64,000 nucleotides of DNA from Vreelandella aquamarina (GTDB lineage: Bacteria; Pseudomonadota; Gammaproteobacteria; Pseudomonadales; Halomonadaceae): contig NZ_FODB01000006.1 of NCBI RefSeq assembly GCF_900110265.1, positions 25,279 through 89,278 of the forward strand, in the 5' to 3' direction. Below are positions 42,096 to 52,757 of this stretch, piece after piece; the stretch's first letter is position 1; each line of letters begins with the position of its first letter. The notes beneath the pieces are model-generated. The model searched no databases. It saw only the letters and a list, made by a program, of their open reading frames with translations, and was not told the DNA's origin. A program made the translations under genes and the position numbers.

Positions 42096-42770
42096 TTACT
42101 CAGGCACCACCAAGGTGCGCTTCAGTCGCGCGGCCAACGCCTGCGCAAGCCGTTCGCCAACGTCTTTACCATTAGTCCCGCCTTGTCCATGAGAGAGATC
42201 GACCAAGTCGGCAAGACGAGTGACCTGCATACCCGCGTAGCCACAAGGATTGATACGCGCAAACGGCGACAGGTCGCCGTCGACGTTCAGCGCGACGCCA
42301 TGGTAGCTGGCCCCACGACGAATGCGCAGGCCGAGCGAGGCGATTTTGGCCTCCCCCATGGCCGTTTCTACGTAAACCCCCGGCGCATCGGGCTTGGCCC
42401 AGCCGCGCACTCCATACGCGTCTAGCACGTCGATCACGGCATTTTCGAGCGCCGTGACCAAGTCGCGCACGCCGATCTTGCCCCGACGCACGTCCAGCAG
42501 CGGATAGAGTACCACCTGCCCCGGCCCGTGATAGGTAACCTGTCCGCCCCGGTCGGTATTGACCACAGGAATATCGCCCGGCATCAACAGGTGTTCTGGC
42601 TTGCCCGCCTGCCCTTGGGTAAATACAGGCTCATGCTCGACCAGCCAAAATTGATCCGCCGTGTTTTCATCGCGCGTGTCGGTAAGCTCACGCATGGCTT
42701 CCCATACTGGTAGATAGGGGCGATAGCCGAGGCGGTGCAGAGCAATCGGGGCGTCGTCGCTCATGGTCAT
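42096..42770 (-). CDS. lipB: Octanoyltransferase
   Basis: This 224-residue enzyme moves octanoyl from acyl carrier protein to lipoyl domains, feeding LipA. Signatures are [14 protein letters not shown], the catalytic lysine in [12 protein letters not shown] and the catalytic cysteine in INPCGYAGM. The ATG overlaps the ybeD stop by four bases. A second in-frame ATG lies two codons later. Confidence 0.95.
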   Translation of the reverse strand: MTMSDDAPIALHRLGYRPYLPVWEAMRELTDTRDENTADQFWLVEHEPVFTQGQAGKPEHLLMPGDIPVVNTDRGGQVTYHGPGQVVLYPLLDVRRGKIGVRDLVTALENAVIDVLDAYGVRGWAKPDAPGVYVETAMGEAKIASLGLRIRRGASYHGVALNVDGDLSPFARINPCGYAGMQVTRLADLVDLSHGQGGTNGKDVGERLAQALAARLKRTLVVPE

Positions 42771-43078
42771 ACCACCATGTGCACGCGGCCAGTGGCCTTC
42801 AGCTCGTTGAACAGTTGGCTCAACTGCTGCTCCCCTGTGGCCACGATGGTGACTCGAACGGACTGGAAACGACCATTGCGACTATCCACGACTTCCAACG
42901 TGGTCTCATCGAAGTCAGGCGCGTGACGCACGATGACTTGACACACGGTGGCTGGAAAATCGTCAGCCGCATCGCCCACGACCTTTAACGGGTAATCGCA
43001 CGGGAAGGTAATTTTGGGTGGCTCTTTCGCCACGGGCTGGCGTAAATCACGCAGCCCTTGCTTGGCACCTTTTTTCAT
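42767..43078 (-). CDS. ybeD: YbeD (DUF493) family protein
   Basis: This 103-residue protein has a ferredoxin-like fold with no assigned reaction. [19 protein letters not shown] is the typical opening of the family and [17 protein letters not shown] a core strand-helix unit. It sits between dacA and lipB as in E. coli and Pseudomonas. A regulatory (ACT-like) role has been suggested for the fold. Confidence 0.9.
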   Translation of the reverse strand: MKKGAKQGLRDLRQPVAKEPPKITFPCDYPLKVVGDAADDFPATVCQVIVRHAPDFDETTLEVVDSRNGRFQSVRVTIVATGEQQLSQLFNELKATGRVHMVV

Positions 43079-43114
43079 AACTCGCCTTTACATTAAGTGA
43101 ATCGTTGGGCTAAT

Positions 43115-43172
43115 CCCAATAAATAAGGCCCAACCTCTCACAATACAAGGCGTATGTGAGAAGCTGGGCCCA
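43115..43172 (-). terminator. Discontinuous hairpin after dacA, likely terminator
   Basis: GGCCCA (43127-43132) pairs with TGGGCC (43165-43170), and CTCACA (43137-43142) with TGTGAG (43155-43160), with an internal loop. TTATTTATT follows on the minus strand. It lies 12 bp after the dacA stop codon. Confidence 0.65.
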
Positions 43173-43183
43173 ACACTGGCCGT

Positions 43184-44383
43184 TTAGCTGGTGAAATTAC
43201 TGATCAAGTTGCTGAAGAAACGCTGCACTTGATCGAACAGGCGCTTGAACAGCCCACCCTCTTCGATGTTTTCCAGCGCGACGAGCTGGCGCTCCCCCAC
43301 CATCTCTTCGCCTAGATAGACTTCCAGCGTACCAACGTCGTCACCTACTGCCACAGGTGCTTGAATATCAGCATCCAGATTTAGACGGGCGCGGAGCTCT
43401 TCATTGCGATTGCGGGGCAGCGTCATGAAAACTTCTTCATCCACCCCCACACGTAGCTCGTTGATGTCCCCGCCCCACACGCGCGGCGTTGCCAGCACGG
43501 CGCCGCGCTCATAGAGCTTCATGGTTTCATAGAAACGGAAGCCATAGCTCAGAAGCTTTTGCGATTCCTGGGCACGCGCCTCTTCGGAACTGGTGCCCAT
43601 CACCACGGAGATCAGACGCATGCCATCACGCTGCGCCGAAGCGACCAGGCAGTAACCTGCTTCGGTGGTCCAGCCGGTTTTCAGGCCGTCTACGGTCGGG
43701 TCGCGCCACAACAGGCGGTTACGGTTCGGCTGATCGATGCCCGCAAACGAGAAGTTACGCTGTGAATAGATGGCGTAGTGCTCGGGATAGTCGTTGATAA
43801 TGTAACGAGACAAACGCGCCATATCATGGGCGGTCGAGTAGTGATTCTCATGGGGCAAGCCAGTGGCATTCATGAAGTGGGTATCGTTCATGCCCAAACG
43901 CGTGGCGTGCTGATTCATTAGGTCGGCAAACGGCGCTTCACCGCCCGCCAGATGTTCTGCCATGGCCACGCTGGCATCGTTACCCGAGACGATGATGATG
44001 CCATGAAGCAGATTATCCACCGAAACACGATCGCCCACTTCGATGAACATCTTCGAGCCGCCGGTACGCCAAGCGTTTTCGCTGATATTGACCATATCGG
44101 TCAGGTTGATGGTGCCACGATCTAGCTCACGTTCGACCAGGTACGCGGTCATCAGTTTGGTCAAACTTGCAGGCGGCAAACGCTCATCGGCATTGTGCTC
44201 TGCAAGAATGCGACCACTGTTGGCGTCCATCAAAATCCACGAACTCGCGGCAAGCTGCGGTGGTGCAGGGATGATCGTTTGGGATTGAGGGATCACCTGA
44301 GCCATCGCAGGGGCGACGACGGCCGTCATCGCTGCGAAGAGGCAGAGCTTGGCGGTACGGCGGATTGACATCATTACATTCAT
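43184..44383 (-). CDS. dacA: D-alanyl-D-alanine carboxypeptidase (PBP5/6 family)
   Basis: This low-molecular-weight penicillin-binding protein of 399 residues trims the terminal D-Ala from peptidoglycan stems. A signal peptide ends near PAMA. The active site has SLTK (Ser73, Lys76), the SGN motif in IIVSGNDAS and KTG in VDGLKTGWT. The C-terminal beta domain and an amphipathic membrane-binding helix (FKRLFDQVQRFFSNLIS) complete the protein. The start at 44383 has GAGAAG upstream; the frame is open 16 codons earlier. Confidence 0.95.
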   Translation of the reverse strand: MNVMMSIRRTAKLCLFAAMTAVVAPAMAQVIPQSQTIIPAPPQLAASSWILMDANSGRILAEHNADERLPPASLTKLMTAYLVERELDRGTINLTDMVNISENAWRTGGSKMFIEVGDRVSVDNLLHGIIIVSGNDASVAMAEHLAGGEAPFADLMNQHATRLGMNDTHFMNATGLPHENHYSTAHDMARLSRYIINDYPEHYAIYSQRNFSFAGIDQPNRNRLLWRDPTVDGLKTGWTTEAGYCLVASAQRDGMRLISVVMGTSSEEARAQESQKLLSYGFRFYETMKLYERGAVLATPRVWGGDINELRVGVDEEVFMTLPRNRNEELRARLNLDADIQAPVAVGDDVGTLEVYLGEEMVGERQLVALENIEEGGLFKRLFDQVQRFFSNLISNFTS

Positions 44384-44452
44384 CACATACTTCTCACTGA
44401 CAAAGAAAAATGGCGGCGCATGATACGCCACTTGGGCACATGTAGAGAGCGA

Positions 44453-45415
44453 TTATCTCACGACAAATACTTGAGGAAAGCCTGCGCGACGAAGTTCTTC
44501 ACGAGCCTGTGTCTCTTGACTGGGACTGACGGGGCCGACCTGAACGCGGTGAACGTCGGTCTCACTTTGCACTCGAACGCCGCGGGGTAACTCATCCGAC
44601 AGCCGCTGCTGTAGCTGCTGCGCTCCTTCGGCACTCCCCAACGCAGCCACCTGCAAATAGACGGCATGACCACTGCTCGGCTCGGCTGACGCTGCCCTAA
44701 CAGGCCGAGTCTCAGAAACAGGTGTGGAAGCCGCAGCGGCGGGGGCCGCCGATGTGGCTTGGGGGGACGAAACGCTGCCCCCTCGACCACGCTCGGCTAA
44801 CCACTGAGCAGGGTCGATCGCCTCGACGCGCACGGGCCCGGTTCCGTTTTCGAGAATCCCCAAGCGTGCTGCCGCCGCATAAGAGAGGTCGATTTCACGA
44901 TCGCTATGGAACGGGCCGCGGTCATTGACGCGAACGATCACCGAGCGTCCGTTGTTCAAACTGGTGACCCTGGCAAAGGTGGGCAGCGGGAGCGAGCGGT
45001 GAGCTGCCGACATTTTGTACATGTCGTAAATCTCACCGTTGGACGTGGCGTAGCCGTGGAATTTTTCACCATACCAAGACGCCGTACCCTGGCGCGCATA
45101 GCCGCGTGAGTCGGGCAGCACGTGATAGGTTTCGCCCCACACTTCATAGGTGGAACGGTTGCCCGCCCGGGAAGGCGCTTCGATTCGCGGCTCGGCATCG
45201 GGTACGGTGCTGACATCCGGCGGCGCAACCGGGTAGGCATCGCCAGTCATAGCATAGCGCTCGCCACTGGCAGCCGCCGGAGCAGCAGGCGCGGAGCTTG
45301 AAGCACCTACCTCTCCGCCTGTACGCTGCGGCGCTTGGCTGGCACACCCGCTCACCAAGGCAGCTAACAGCAGCGAGCCGCTTAGGTAGCGCATATTGAT
45401 TCGCAGTTTAGTCAT
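44453..45415 (-). CDS. rlpA: Septal-ring lytic transglycosylase lipoprotein RlpA
   Basis: 320 residues. The lipobox LVSGC gives an outer-membrane lipoprotein. The double-psi beta-barrel domain is conserved (GTASWYGEKFHG, VIVRVNDRGPFHSDREIDLS), with the usual catalytic Glu/Asp positions. A Pro/Ala/Ser-rich linker leads to a C-terminal SPOR domain (YLQVAALGSAEGAQQLQQRL) that binds denuded glycan at the septum. In Pseudomonas RlpA cuts stemless glycan. GAGG lies before the ATG, and the start overlaps the mltB stop by eight bases. Confidence 0.94.
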   Translation of the reverse strand: MTKLRINMRYLSGSLLLAALVSGCASQAPQRTGGEVGASSSAPAAPAAASGERYAMTGDAYPVAPPDVSTVPDAEPRIEAPSRAGNRSTYEVWGETYHVLPDSRGYARQGTASWYGEKFHGYATSNGEIYDMYKMSAAHRSLPLPTFARVTSLNNGRSVIVRVNDRGPFHSDREIDLSYAAAARLGILENGTGPVRVEAIDPAQWLAERGRGGSVSSPQATSAAPAAAASTPVSETRPVRAASAEPSSGHAVYLQVAALGSAEGAQQLQQRLSDELPRGVRVQSETDVHRVQVGPVSPSQETQAREELRRAGFPQVFVVR

Positions 45416-46433
45416 GCTCAGCCTCAGCTTGCTGCTTGATAGCCTCTGCCAGTTCGGCGACTGCCATGGCGTAGAGGTGGCTATGGTTATAGCGGGTAAT
45501 CACATAGAAATTGTACTCACCCAGCCGGTAGCTTTCCTGGCCATCGGCATACTCCAGCACCAGTGGCACCACTGGCGTATCGGGCGTTAAGGAAGTTTCC
45601 GTCACCACACCCTGCTCAGCGGCTTCGGCAGCCGTCGTGCTTGGGCGCACCGTCTGATTGAAGCTCAGCGCTTCAGGGAGCTCTTCAGGGCCTTCGGCTT
45701 CATGGTAAATCGCGCCGCCTCGTTGCCAACCATGCTCGGCGAAGTAATTGGCAACGCTACCAATCGCATCGACTGGGTTATTCCACAAATCGCGCTTCGC
45801 GTCACCGTCAAAATCGACGGCGTACGCTTGATAGCTGGTAGGTATGAATTGAGGGTAGCCCATGGCCCCTGCATAGGAGCCGTAGAGCGACTCGGGTGCC
45901 ACCTCTTGCTGATAGGCGATGGTCAAAAAGGCCGCTAGCTCGCCGCGAAAGAAATCGCCGCGTACCGGGTGGTGGAATGCCAGCGTGGCGAGAGAGTCCA
46001 ACACTTTATGACGCCCTTTGTGGCGACCGTAGTAGGTCTCTACACCCATGATGGCGGTAATCACTTCCGGCGGCACACCGTATTCCGACTCGGCATGCGC
46101 CAGCGCATCGGCATGGGCCTTCATGAACGCAGCCCCTTCGTCGATACGCTGCTCGGTTAGAAAAATATCGCGATACTCGAACCAGCGCAGCCGACGCTCG
46201 GCCGCGCCTGCCATGGCATCCAACACTTCCTGTCGATAGCTTGCCTGAGCCAGCGCTTGCTCCAGCCACGCATTTGGCACGCCCTGCTCGGCCAGCTCGT
46301 CAGCCAGTTGCTGGGTTTGCGGATTATGCTGCGGATCGAAACTGACCGTTTCCTCAGCGACGACCGCTGGGGCCGAACACGCTACTAGCATGGCAATGAC
46401 ATAGCCACTCGCTTGACTTCGCGCCCTGCTCAT
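45408..46433 (-). CDS. mltB: Membrane-bound lytic transglycosylase B
   Basis: 341 residues. The N-terminal signal peptide ends near VVAEE; a cysteine occurs within it (VACSAPA), so a lipoprotein form is possible. The catalytic glutamate is in IMGVETYYGRHKG, followed by SYAGAMGYPQFIPTSYQ and the calcium-loop-like VDFDGDAKRDLW typical of family 3 enzymes. It cleaves glycan strands to 1,6-anhydro products. It stands between rodA and rlpA, as in Pseudomonas (sltB1). Confidence 0.94.
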   Translation of the reverse strand: MSRARSQASGYVIAMLVACSAPAVVAEETVSFDPQHNPQTQQLADELAEQGVPNAWLEQALAQASYRQEVLDAMAGAAERRLRWFEYRDIFLTEQRIDEGAAFMKAHADALAHAESEYGVPPEVITAIMGVETYYGRHKGRHKVLDSLATLAFHHPVRGDFFRGELAAFLTIAYQQEVAPESLYGSYAGAMGYPQFIPTSYQAYAVDFDGDAKRDLWNNPVDAIGSVANYFAEHGWQRGGAIYHEAEGPEELPEALSFNQTVRPSTTAAEAAEQGVVTETSLTPDTPVVPLVLEYADGQESYRLGEYNFYVITRYNHSHLYAMAVAELAEAIKQQAEAEHD

Positions 46434-46477
46434 TTGCTCACCACTCCTGTGAATTCATACTGCCACGACCTTGACCG

Positions 46478-47638
46478 TCAGCGTGGCAGTAACCGCCGAT
46501 GGGCGTGTATGGACATGAGAATACCGAACCCCGCTAACAAGGTCACGCTAGAGGTGCCGCCATAACTGACCAGTGGCAGCGGCACGCCCACCACCGGCAA
46601 AATGCCGCTCACCATACCCACATTGACAAATACATAGATAAAAAACGTCAGGATAATACTGCCCGCAAACAGCCGCCCAAAGGTATCCTGGGATGACGAT
46701 GCCAGCCATAAGCCGCGGCCTACAATCATGATATATAGTGTTAGCAGCAAGAGCATACCCACCAGGCCGAACTCCTCACCAAGTACGGCAATAATAAAGT
46801 CGGTATGTCGCTCTGGCAGGAACTCAAGCTGAGACTGCGTTCCTTCCAACCACCCCTTTCCCCACAGCCCGCCGCTGCCAATAGCCGTGGTGGATTGAAT
46901 AATGTTCCACCCTGAGCCCAACGGGTCGCTATCAGGGTCTAAAAATGTCAGTACCCGCTGGCGCTGGTAGTTGTGCATGTTCATCCATAGTACCGGCAGG
47001 CCCGCCGCGCCCAGGGCCGCGACCAAGCCAATGAGCTTCCAAGAGAGCCCAGCCAGAAGCACCACAATCACCGCAGCACTAGCCACCAGCAGCGATGTCC
47101 CAAGGTCAGGCTGGATAGCCGTGAGCACCACGGGCACGCCGATAATCACCGCACACACCACAATATCACGCAGCCTAGGCGGCAACTGGCAGCGATTTAA
47201 GTAAGCGGCCACCATGAGCGGTACGGCCAACTTCATCATCTCAGAGGGCTGAAAACGGATGACCCCCGGAATTTCCAGCCAACGCTTGGCGCCCATACCT
47301 ACATCGCCGACAACTTCAACCGCCAACAGCATCGCTAGCCCAGCACCGTAAGCCAGCGGGGCCCAGCGTAAAAAAGTTGAAGGGGAAAATTGTGCAATAA
47401 TCACCATGCCAGAAAGCGCAATACCAAAGCGCATGGCTTGGGCAATCACGGTGTCGATACGCTGCCCGGAAGCGCTGTAAAGCACCACCAAACCGCCACC
47501 CATCAACACCAACAGCATCCCTAGCAGCCAAGGGTCGAGGTGGATACGCTCCCAAATACTTTTGCGACGGGCAATACCGCTATCAGGCGGGCGTACCGGA
47601 TAACGGCGCAGCGAGCGGGTAATCAGTTGCCAAGGCAT
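46478..47638 (-). CDS. rodA: Rod-shape peptidoglycan glycosyltransferase RodA
   Basis: This SEDS-family integral protein of 386 residues has about ten transmembrane helices. It polymerises lipid II during elongation in a complex with PBP2. Conserved pieces are FQPSEMMKLAVPLMVA, IQPDLGTSLLVA (with the essential Asp) and VGVPLPLVSYGGTS. It starts two bases after the mrdA stop, so the partners are made together. Confidence 0.96.
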   Translation of the reverse strand: MPWQLITRSLRRYPVRPPDSGIARRKSIWERIHLDPWLLGMLLVLMGGGLVVLYSASGQRIDTVIAQAMRFGIALSGMVIIAQFSPSTFLRWAPLAYGAGLAMLLAVEVVGDVGMGAKRWLEIPGVIRFQPSEMMKLAVPLMVAAYLNRCQLPPRLRDIVVCAVIIGVPVVLTAIQPDLGTSLLVASAAVIVVLLAGLSWKLIGLVAALGAAGLPVLWMNMHNYQRQRVLTFLDPDSDPLGSGWNIIQSTTAIGSGGLWGKGWLEGTQSQLEFLPERHTDFIIAVLGEEFGLVGMLLLLTLYIMIVGRGLWLASSSQDTFGRLFAGSIILTFFIYVFVNVGMVSGILPVVGVPLPLVSYGGTSSVTLLAGFGILMSIHAHRRLLPR

Positions 47639-47640
47639 CG

Positions 47641-49548
47641 CTAGTTACCCTCCACGTTGGCGGTATCTTCCTCTAACACCTCTTTGACTTCCTCGGCCTC
47701 GGGGGCCTCATCTTCGAGCAGCCAAGCATCCGTCATCGCCCGCGCCAAATGCGCGGCATGAGTGCTGCCACCCCCCGCGTTTTCGACGATGACCGATACC
47801 GCAATTTTCGGTTCTTCAATGGGCGCAAAAGCCATAAAGAGCGCGTGGTCTCGTAGCCGTTCCTCTAACTCCTCCGCGTTGTAACGCTGATCCTGGCCGA
47901 GCGAGAACACCTGGGCCGTGCCTGACTTGCCCCCCATGCGATACTCGAGCCCTACCCCAGTTCGACGCGCCGTACCCTCGCTGCCACTGAGCACTTTTTC
48001 CATACCGCTATATACCCGATCCCACCAGTTATCGTTGGCCAGCTGAATATCGGGGAGCGTATCGGGTAGTTCTGCGGGCACTGGCTCTTCACCAATACGC
48101 TGGGCAAGGCGAGGCTTCACCCAGTGCCCACGGTTTGCCAACGCGGCAGTGGCACTGGCCAATTGCAGAGGTGTGACCTGCCAGTAGCCTTGGCCAATCC
48201 CCACCGATAGCGTTTCACCGGGGTACCAGGGCTGGTTGAAACGTGCTCGCTTCCAGTCTCGGGAGGGCATGAGTCCAGTGCTTTCCCCCTGCACATCGTG
48301 GGCAACGCGCTGGCCAAAACCAAAGTTGGTCATACGCTCATGGAGCTTATCAATGCCGAGGTCATGAGCCAGCGTGTAGTAGTAGGTGTTGTTGGAGACC
48401 GCTATCGAGCGCTCCATATCAACACGGCCATGCCCCCAGCGCAGCCAGTTACGGTAGCGTCGGGAGTCGTTTGGTAGCTGATAAAAGCCGGGGTCATTAA
48501 TGGTGCTGTCGGGGGTAATGACCCCTTCCACCAAACCTGCCAGGGCCAGAAACGGCTTGATGGTGGAGCCCGGCGGGTAGTGTCCTCGAATAGCACGGTT
48601 AAACAGTGGCAGGTCGATATCTTCCTGCAGTGCTCGATAAGAGGCTACGTCGATCCCGGTCACAAATTGGTTGCTATCAAACCCCGGGGTCGACACCATC
48701 GCCAGAATCTCACCAGTACTTGGCACAATAGCCACAATAGAGCCACGCCGGCCATCCAAAAGCTCGTAAGCCAGCATCTGCAAGGAACGGTCGAGAGTAA
48801 GCGTTAAGTTAGCGCCGGGCACCGGGTCAGTACGGCCAAGCTCGCGAAGCACGCGACCACGGGCGTTGGTCTCTACCTTGCGTAGGCCCGCCTCTCCATG
48901 TAGCTCGGTTTCGTAAAAACGCTCGACACCGGTCTTGCCAATAAAGTGCGTGCCCGCGTAGCGGCCTGGGTCTAAGTCCTGTAGCTCTTCGGCGTTAATA
49001 CGTCCCACATACCCCAGAGCATGAGCCATGACTTCAGCATCGGGATAGTAGCGCAACAGCTGGGCTTCCACTTCAACACCAGGCAGCCGGTGGCGGTTAA
49101 CGGCCAGTCGCGCAATATGCTCTTCGCTTAAGTCACTCATCAGCAGCGCAGGTTGAAAAGGACGCTGACGCTGCCGCGAGCGCACCTGAAATGCCTCTAT
49201 CTCTTCCTCAGGCAGCTCTAATAAATCGACGAGCAGGGCCAGAGTGTCGTCTAGATCATCGACACGCTCACGCACCAGGGTCAGGTTGTAGGTAGGACGG
49301 TTTTCCGCCAGCAGCGTACCGTTACGATCGTAGATAAGCCCGCGGTTAGGCGGCAGAGGCTCGACGCGTACCCGGTTCTTCTCGGAGCGCGTGCTGTATA
49401 AATCGTGTTGAACGATTTGCAAATAGCCAAGGCGGCCTACCAGCAAGCTCGTCAACACAATCACTACCAAGACAGCAAGCAGCGCCCTGACACGGAAAAT
49501 ACGCAGCTCTTGCTCAGGATTTTTTAGCGTGTCACGGCGCTGGGGCAT
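47641..49548 (-). CDS. mrdA: Penicillin-binding protein 2
   Basis: This transpeptidase of 635 residues belongs to the elongation complex. An N-terminal membrane anchor (about residues 20-45) is followed by the pedestal domain with PPNRGLIYDRNGTLLA. The nucleophile is Ser328 in PPGSTIKPF; the SxN motif is SNNTYYY and the KTG-type motif KSGTAQVF. The C-terminus is acidic. It forms one unit with rodA downstream. Confidence 0.96.
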   Translation of the reverse strand: MPQRRDTLKNPEQELRIFRVRALLAVLVVIVLTSLLVGRLGYLQIVQHDLYSTRSEKNRVRVEPLPPNRGLIYDRNGTLLAENRPTYNLTLVRERVDDLDDTLALLVDLLELPEEEIEAFQVRSRQRQRPFQPALLMSDLSEEHIARLAVNRHRLPGVEVEAQLLRYYPDAEVMAHALGYVGRINAEELQDLDPGRYAGTHFIGKTGVERFYETELHGEAGLRKVETNARGRVLRELGRTDPVPGANLTLTLDRSLQMLAYELLDGRRGSIVAIVPSTGEILAMVSTPGFDSNQFVTGIDVASYRALQEDIDLPLFNRAIRGHYPPGSTIKPFLALAGLVEGVITPDSTINDPGFYQLPNDSRRYRNWLRWGHGRVDMERSIAVSNNTYYYTLAHDLGIDKLHERMTNFGFGQRVAHDVQGESTGLMPSRDWKRARFNQPWYPGETLSVGIGQGYWQVTPLQLASATAALANRGHWVKPRLAQRIGEEPVPAELPDTLPDIQLANDNWWDRVYSGMEKVLSGSEGTARRTGVGLEYRMGGKSGTAQVFSLGQDQRYNAEELEERLRDHALFMAFAPIEEPKIAVSVIVENAGGGSTHAAHLARAMTDAWLLEDEAPEAEEVKEVLEEDTANVEGN

Positions 49549-49643
49549 GGCAACAGATGACTCTCAAATCAAACAATAAAAGCGGCGGCCCCAGTGGGGA
49601 ATAAATGCAACATACCGGCTAGTGATTAACTCTGTGTTGCTCA

Positions 49644-50111
49644 CTAGCGGTGATAGGGGTGGCCCACGAGCAGTGTCCAGGCGCGATAAAGCTGCTCTGC
49701 CAACATAATTCGCACGAGCGGGTGAGGTAGCGTTAGCGGCGAAAGTGACCACGCTTTATCAGCCATAGCGGAAAGCGCAGGCTCTAAGCCGTCCGGGCCA
49801 CCCACCAACAGCACCACATCACGCCCTTCCATGCGCCAGCCATCCGCTTCCTGCGCCAACTGTTCGGTGGTCCAGGGTTTGCCCTTTACCTCCAGCGCCA
49901 CCACGATTTCATCGCCACGCAGCTTTTCACGAATTCGCTGCGCTTCTTGCGCGCGGGCTTTAGCGATATCGGCATTTTTGCCACGCTGGCCGAGCGGTAT
50001 TTCTTCAATTTCCAGCGTGAAATCCCGAGGGAGCCGCTTGCGGTAGGTCTCAACGCCTTGTTCCACCCATGCAGGCATTTTTGTACCCACCGCTAACAGC
50101 CGAATCCTCAT
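49644..50111 (-). CDS. rlmH: 23S rRNA pseudouridine-1915 N3-methyltransferase
   Basis: This SPOUT methyltransferase of 155 residues modifies helix 69 of 23S r[16 protein letters not shown] and the knotted C-terminus [20 protein letters not shown] with [14 protein letters not shown] are diagnostic. The start overlaps rsfS by four bases (ATGA). Confidence 0.97.
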   Translation of the reverse strand: MRIRLLAVGTKMPAWVEQGVETYRKRLPRDFTLEIEEIPLGQRGKNADIAKARAQEAQRIREKLRGDEIVVALEVKGKPWTTEQLAQEADGWRMEGRDVVLLVGGPDGLEPALSAMADKAWSLSPLTLPHPLVRIMLAEQLYRAWTLLVGHPYHR

Positions 50112-50494
50112 GACATCGTGGCTCGCTCTTCAAACTGCTTCAGCGATTCACTAATCGCGCCAGCGTCGCTAGGCAGATCTGCCCAAAGGCGCTCCAGGTC
50201 ATACAGCGCACGGGCTTCTGGAAGCATAATGTGAACCACCACATCGCCCAGGTCGACCAGCACCCAGTCGGCATTATCGCCACCTTCAACACCGCGAGGG
50301 TGAAGGCCGGATGCCTTGGCTTTTTCGACAACGTTCTGGGCCAGTGCGGCCACGTGGCGGGTAGAAGTACCACTGGCAATCAGCATCAGATCGGTAACTT
50401 CGGTTAATTTCGCAACGTCGAGTTGAGTAATATCGCGTGCTTTAAGCTCTTCTAGCGAGTCAATCGCTAGGTTTTTCAGTGTATCGATGTGCAT
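50108..50494 (-). CDS. rsfS: Ribosomal silencing factor RsfS
   Basis: This 128-residue protein binds ribosomal protein L14 and blocks subunit joining in starved cells. [36 protein letters not shown] and [14 protein letters not shown] are the family core. The ATG at 50494 is chosen with AGGAG nearby; the frame is open 27 codons upstream, but that part includes a 13-bp tandem duplication and has no homologous N-terminus. Confidence 0.95.
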   Translation of the reverse strand: MHIDTLKNLAIDSLEELKARDITQLDVAKLTEVTDLMLIASGTSTRHVAALAQNVVEKAKASGLHPRGVEGGDNADWVLVDLGDVVVHIMLPEARALYDLERLWADLPSDAGAISESLKQFEERATMS

Positions 50495-50517
50495 GACTCC
50501 TGAAGGCAACCCCTTGT

Positions 50518-50543
50518 GGTGGTATCGAGTGGTGGTATCGAGT
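50518..50543. repeat. Perfect 13-bp tandem duplication upstream of rsfS
   Basis: GGTGGTATCGAGT occurs twice in direct succession (50518-50530 and 50531-50543). It lies in the 5' region of rsfS, 24 bp from the start codon, between nadD and rsfS. Confidence 0.7.
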
Positions 50544-50623
50544 GTCGTTACTAACGTCGGTATTTCGAGTGGCATCAGCCTGTAAGCGGGCCATTGTAAC
50601 GGCTTCTTTCACGACTGCCAGTG

Positions 50624-51298
50624 CTATTCATCGGACTGATAAAGCCCTTGATAAAAAATAGCCTGTTCTACCGCTTCTGGTAGTAAGTAGCGCACGCTTT
50701 TACCCGCCTGCAGCCGCTCCCGAATATAAGTGGCAGATATCGCCATTAAAGACGGCAGCTCAAGCATCAACATTCCGCCTCTCGTGCGCTGCATTAATAC
50801 ATCGACACTATCGACTTCTCGATTGCCGACCAGTTCCTTCAATGCTGACGGCCAAGAAGATTGATAACCTGGGCGAGCAATGACCACTAGGTGGGCCAAC
50901 TCGAAAAGCTGCTCTGCACGGTCCCACTTCGCCAAACGTAAAAAGGCATCGAAGCCGATCACCATGACTAACGGTACATCGTCGCCATACTGCTGGCGGA
51001 GTTCCGCCAGCGTATCCACGCTGTATGAGGGGCCGTCGCGCTGAAGCTCTCGATCATCCGCTAACAGCCCTGGCGTATCGCCAATGCCCGCTTTTAAGAG
51101 GGCTAAGCGCTGGGCAGCCGACACCTGCGGTGTATCTCGCAGGGGCGGCTGCGGCGCGGGCACCATATGCAGCGTATTGAGGCCTAACACCTCGCGCACT
51201 TCTACAGCGCTGCGCAGATGGCCGTTGTGAATGGGGTCAAATGTCCCCCCGAGCATACCTACCCGCATTGGCCCGGCGATGCTGGGCGTGTCACTCAT
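50624..51298 (-). CDS. nadD: Nicotinate-nucleotide adenylyltransferase
   Basis: This enzyme of 224 residues makes deamido-NAD from nicotinate mononucleotide and [19 protein letters not shown] contains the nucleotidyltransferase HxGH motif, and [21 protein letters not shown] carries the ISSTxIR signature (here ISATYIR). The start overlaps the proA stop (ATGA). Confidence 0.96.
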   Translation of the reverse strand: MSDTPSIAGPMRVGMLGGTFDPIHNGHLRSAVEVREVLGLNTLHMVPAPQPPLRDTPQVSAAQRLALLKAGIGDTPGLLADDRELQRDGPSYSVDTLAELRQQYGDDVPLVMVIGFDAFLRLAKWDRAEQLFELAHLVVIARPGYQSSWPSALKELVGNREVDSVDVLMQRTRGGMLMLELPSLMAISATYIRERLQAGKSVRYLLPEAVEQAIFYQGLYQSDE

Positions 51299-52602
51299 TG
51301 TCTAACCTGGCCGTCACCCAATACGATATATTTTTGAGTCGTTAAGCCTTCAAGCCCCACCGGACCACGGGCGTGAAGCTTATCAGTGGAGATACCGATT
51401 TCTGCCCCTAACCCATACTCAAAGCCATCCGCAAAACGGGTAGAGGCATTCACTATCACTGAGCTTGAGTCCACTTCGGCCATAAAACGCCGCGCCAGCG
51501 AGTAGTCTTGAGTCACAATCGCGTCGGTATGGTGCGAGCCGTAGCGCTCAATATGCTCAATCGCCTCTTCCATTCCATCGACCACTTTAATGGCGAGGAT
51601 CGGCGCCAAATACTCCGCATGCCAATCGTCCTCTGTAGCCAAAGTGGCTTGGGGAAGTAACGCGCGCGTGCGCTCACAGCCACGCAGCTCTACCTGATGT
51701 TCTGCATAGGCCCGGGCCAGCTCCGGCAGCAAAATATCGGCAACGGGCGCATCCACCAGCAGCGTCTCCATGGTGTTGCAGGTGCCATAGCGGTGCGTTT
51801 TGGCATTAACGGCAATCGCCAGCGCTTTAGCGGGATCGGCGGTGGTATCAATATAGACGTGGCATACGCCGTCCAAATGTTTGATAACCGGTACTTTAGC
51901 TTCGCGGGAAATGCGCTCAATCAGCGACTTACCACCGCGAGGAATAATCACATCAATATAGGCAGGCATACTGATCATTTCACCTACGGCCGCACGGTCG
52001 GTAGTGGCCACTACCTGCACACTGCCCGCTGGCAGGCCCGCATCGGCTAGCCCCGCCTGAAGGCAGCGGCTAAGCGCTGCATTAGAGGCGCTGGCTTCGG
52101 AGCCACCGCGTAGCACGCAAGCGTTTCCCGATTTAAGACACAGGCTGGCCGCTTCGATCGTTACATTGGGGCGTGACTCATAAATAATGCCGATAACTCC
52201 CAGCGGAACGCGCATTTTGCCAACCTGAATGCCGCTGGGGCGGTAGCTCATGCCGTCAATCTCACCCACCGGATCGGGTAGCGCTGCCACTTGGCGAAGA
52301 CCTTCAATCATCGCGTCAATGCGCTGGTCATTCAGGGCCAGCCGGTCTAGCAGTGCATTATCTAGCCCATTGTCACGCCCACGCTGCATGTCCTCGGCAT
52401 TGGCCTGCAGAATATCACTGCGTGCCGCCGCCACACGCTGCGCCATTGCCTCAAGCGCTTGATTCTTAATGTGGGTATTGGCACGTCGCAATGCGCTTGC
52501 CGCTGCCCGAGCGCCTTGCCCCAGGGCCTGCATATACGCGGGCACATCCCCGGCAGCCAAATGGTGTTGGGCGTCTTCTTGGAATGCATCAGAACCGCGC
52601 AT
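51295..52602 (-). CDS. proA: Glutamate-5-semialdehyde dehydrogenase (gamma-glutamyl phosphate reductase)
   Basis: This 435-residue enzyme reduces gamma-glutamyl phosphate with NADPH in proline synthesis. [31 protein letters not shown] and [20 protein letters not shown] (here [17 protein letters not shown], with the active-site Cys) are diagnostic. The ATG at 52602 has AGGGAGA upstream; the longer open frame lacks a ribosome site. It is the first gene of the chain proA-nadD, with rsfS following after 129 bp. Confidence 0.96.
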   Translation of the reverse strand: MRGSDAFQEDAQHHLAAGDVPAYMQALGQGARAAASALRRANTHIKNQALEAMAQRVAAARSDILQANAEDMQRGRDNGLDNALLDRLALNDQRIDAMIEGLRQVAALPDPVGEIDGMSYRPSGIQVGKMRVPLGVIGIIYESRPNVTIEAASLCLKSGNACVLRGGSEASASNAALSRCLQAGLADAGLPAGSVQVVATTDRAAVGEMISMPAYIDVIIPRGGKSLIERISREAKVPVIKHLDGVCHVYIDTTADPAKALAIAVNAKTHRYGTCNTMETLLVDAPVADILLPELARAYAEHQVELRGCERTRALLPQATLATEDDWHAEYLAPILAIKVVDGMEEAIEHIERYGSHHTDAIVTQDYSLARRFMAEVDSSSVIVNASTRFADGFEYGLGAEIGISTDKLHARGPVGLEGLTTQKYIVLGDGQVRQ

Positions 52603-52757
52603 ACTATCTCCCTGTGTTGTGGTCAGCGTTGCTAAGTGAAGTGGGCTTATATTACGCCATTTGGGCATTATACTGAGTGATTCAAAGGACTAGGCCAAGC
52701 AATGCATTATGCTACTGCTAAATAGGCCAACCGCCATCAGGTAAATAGTAAGCCACC

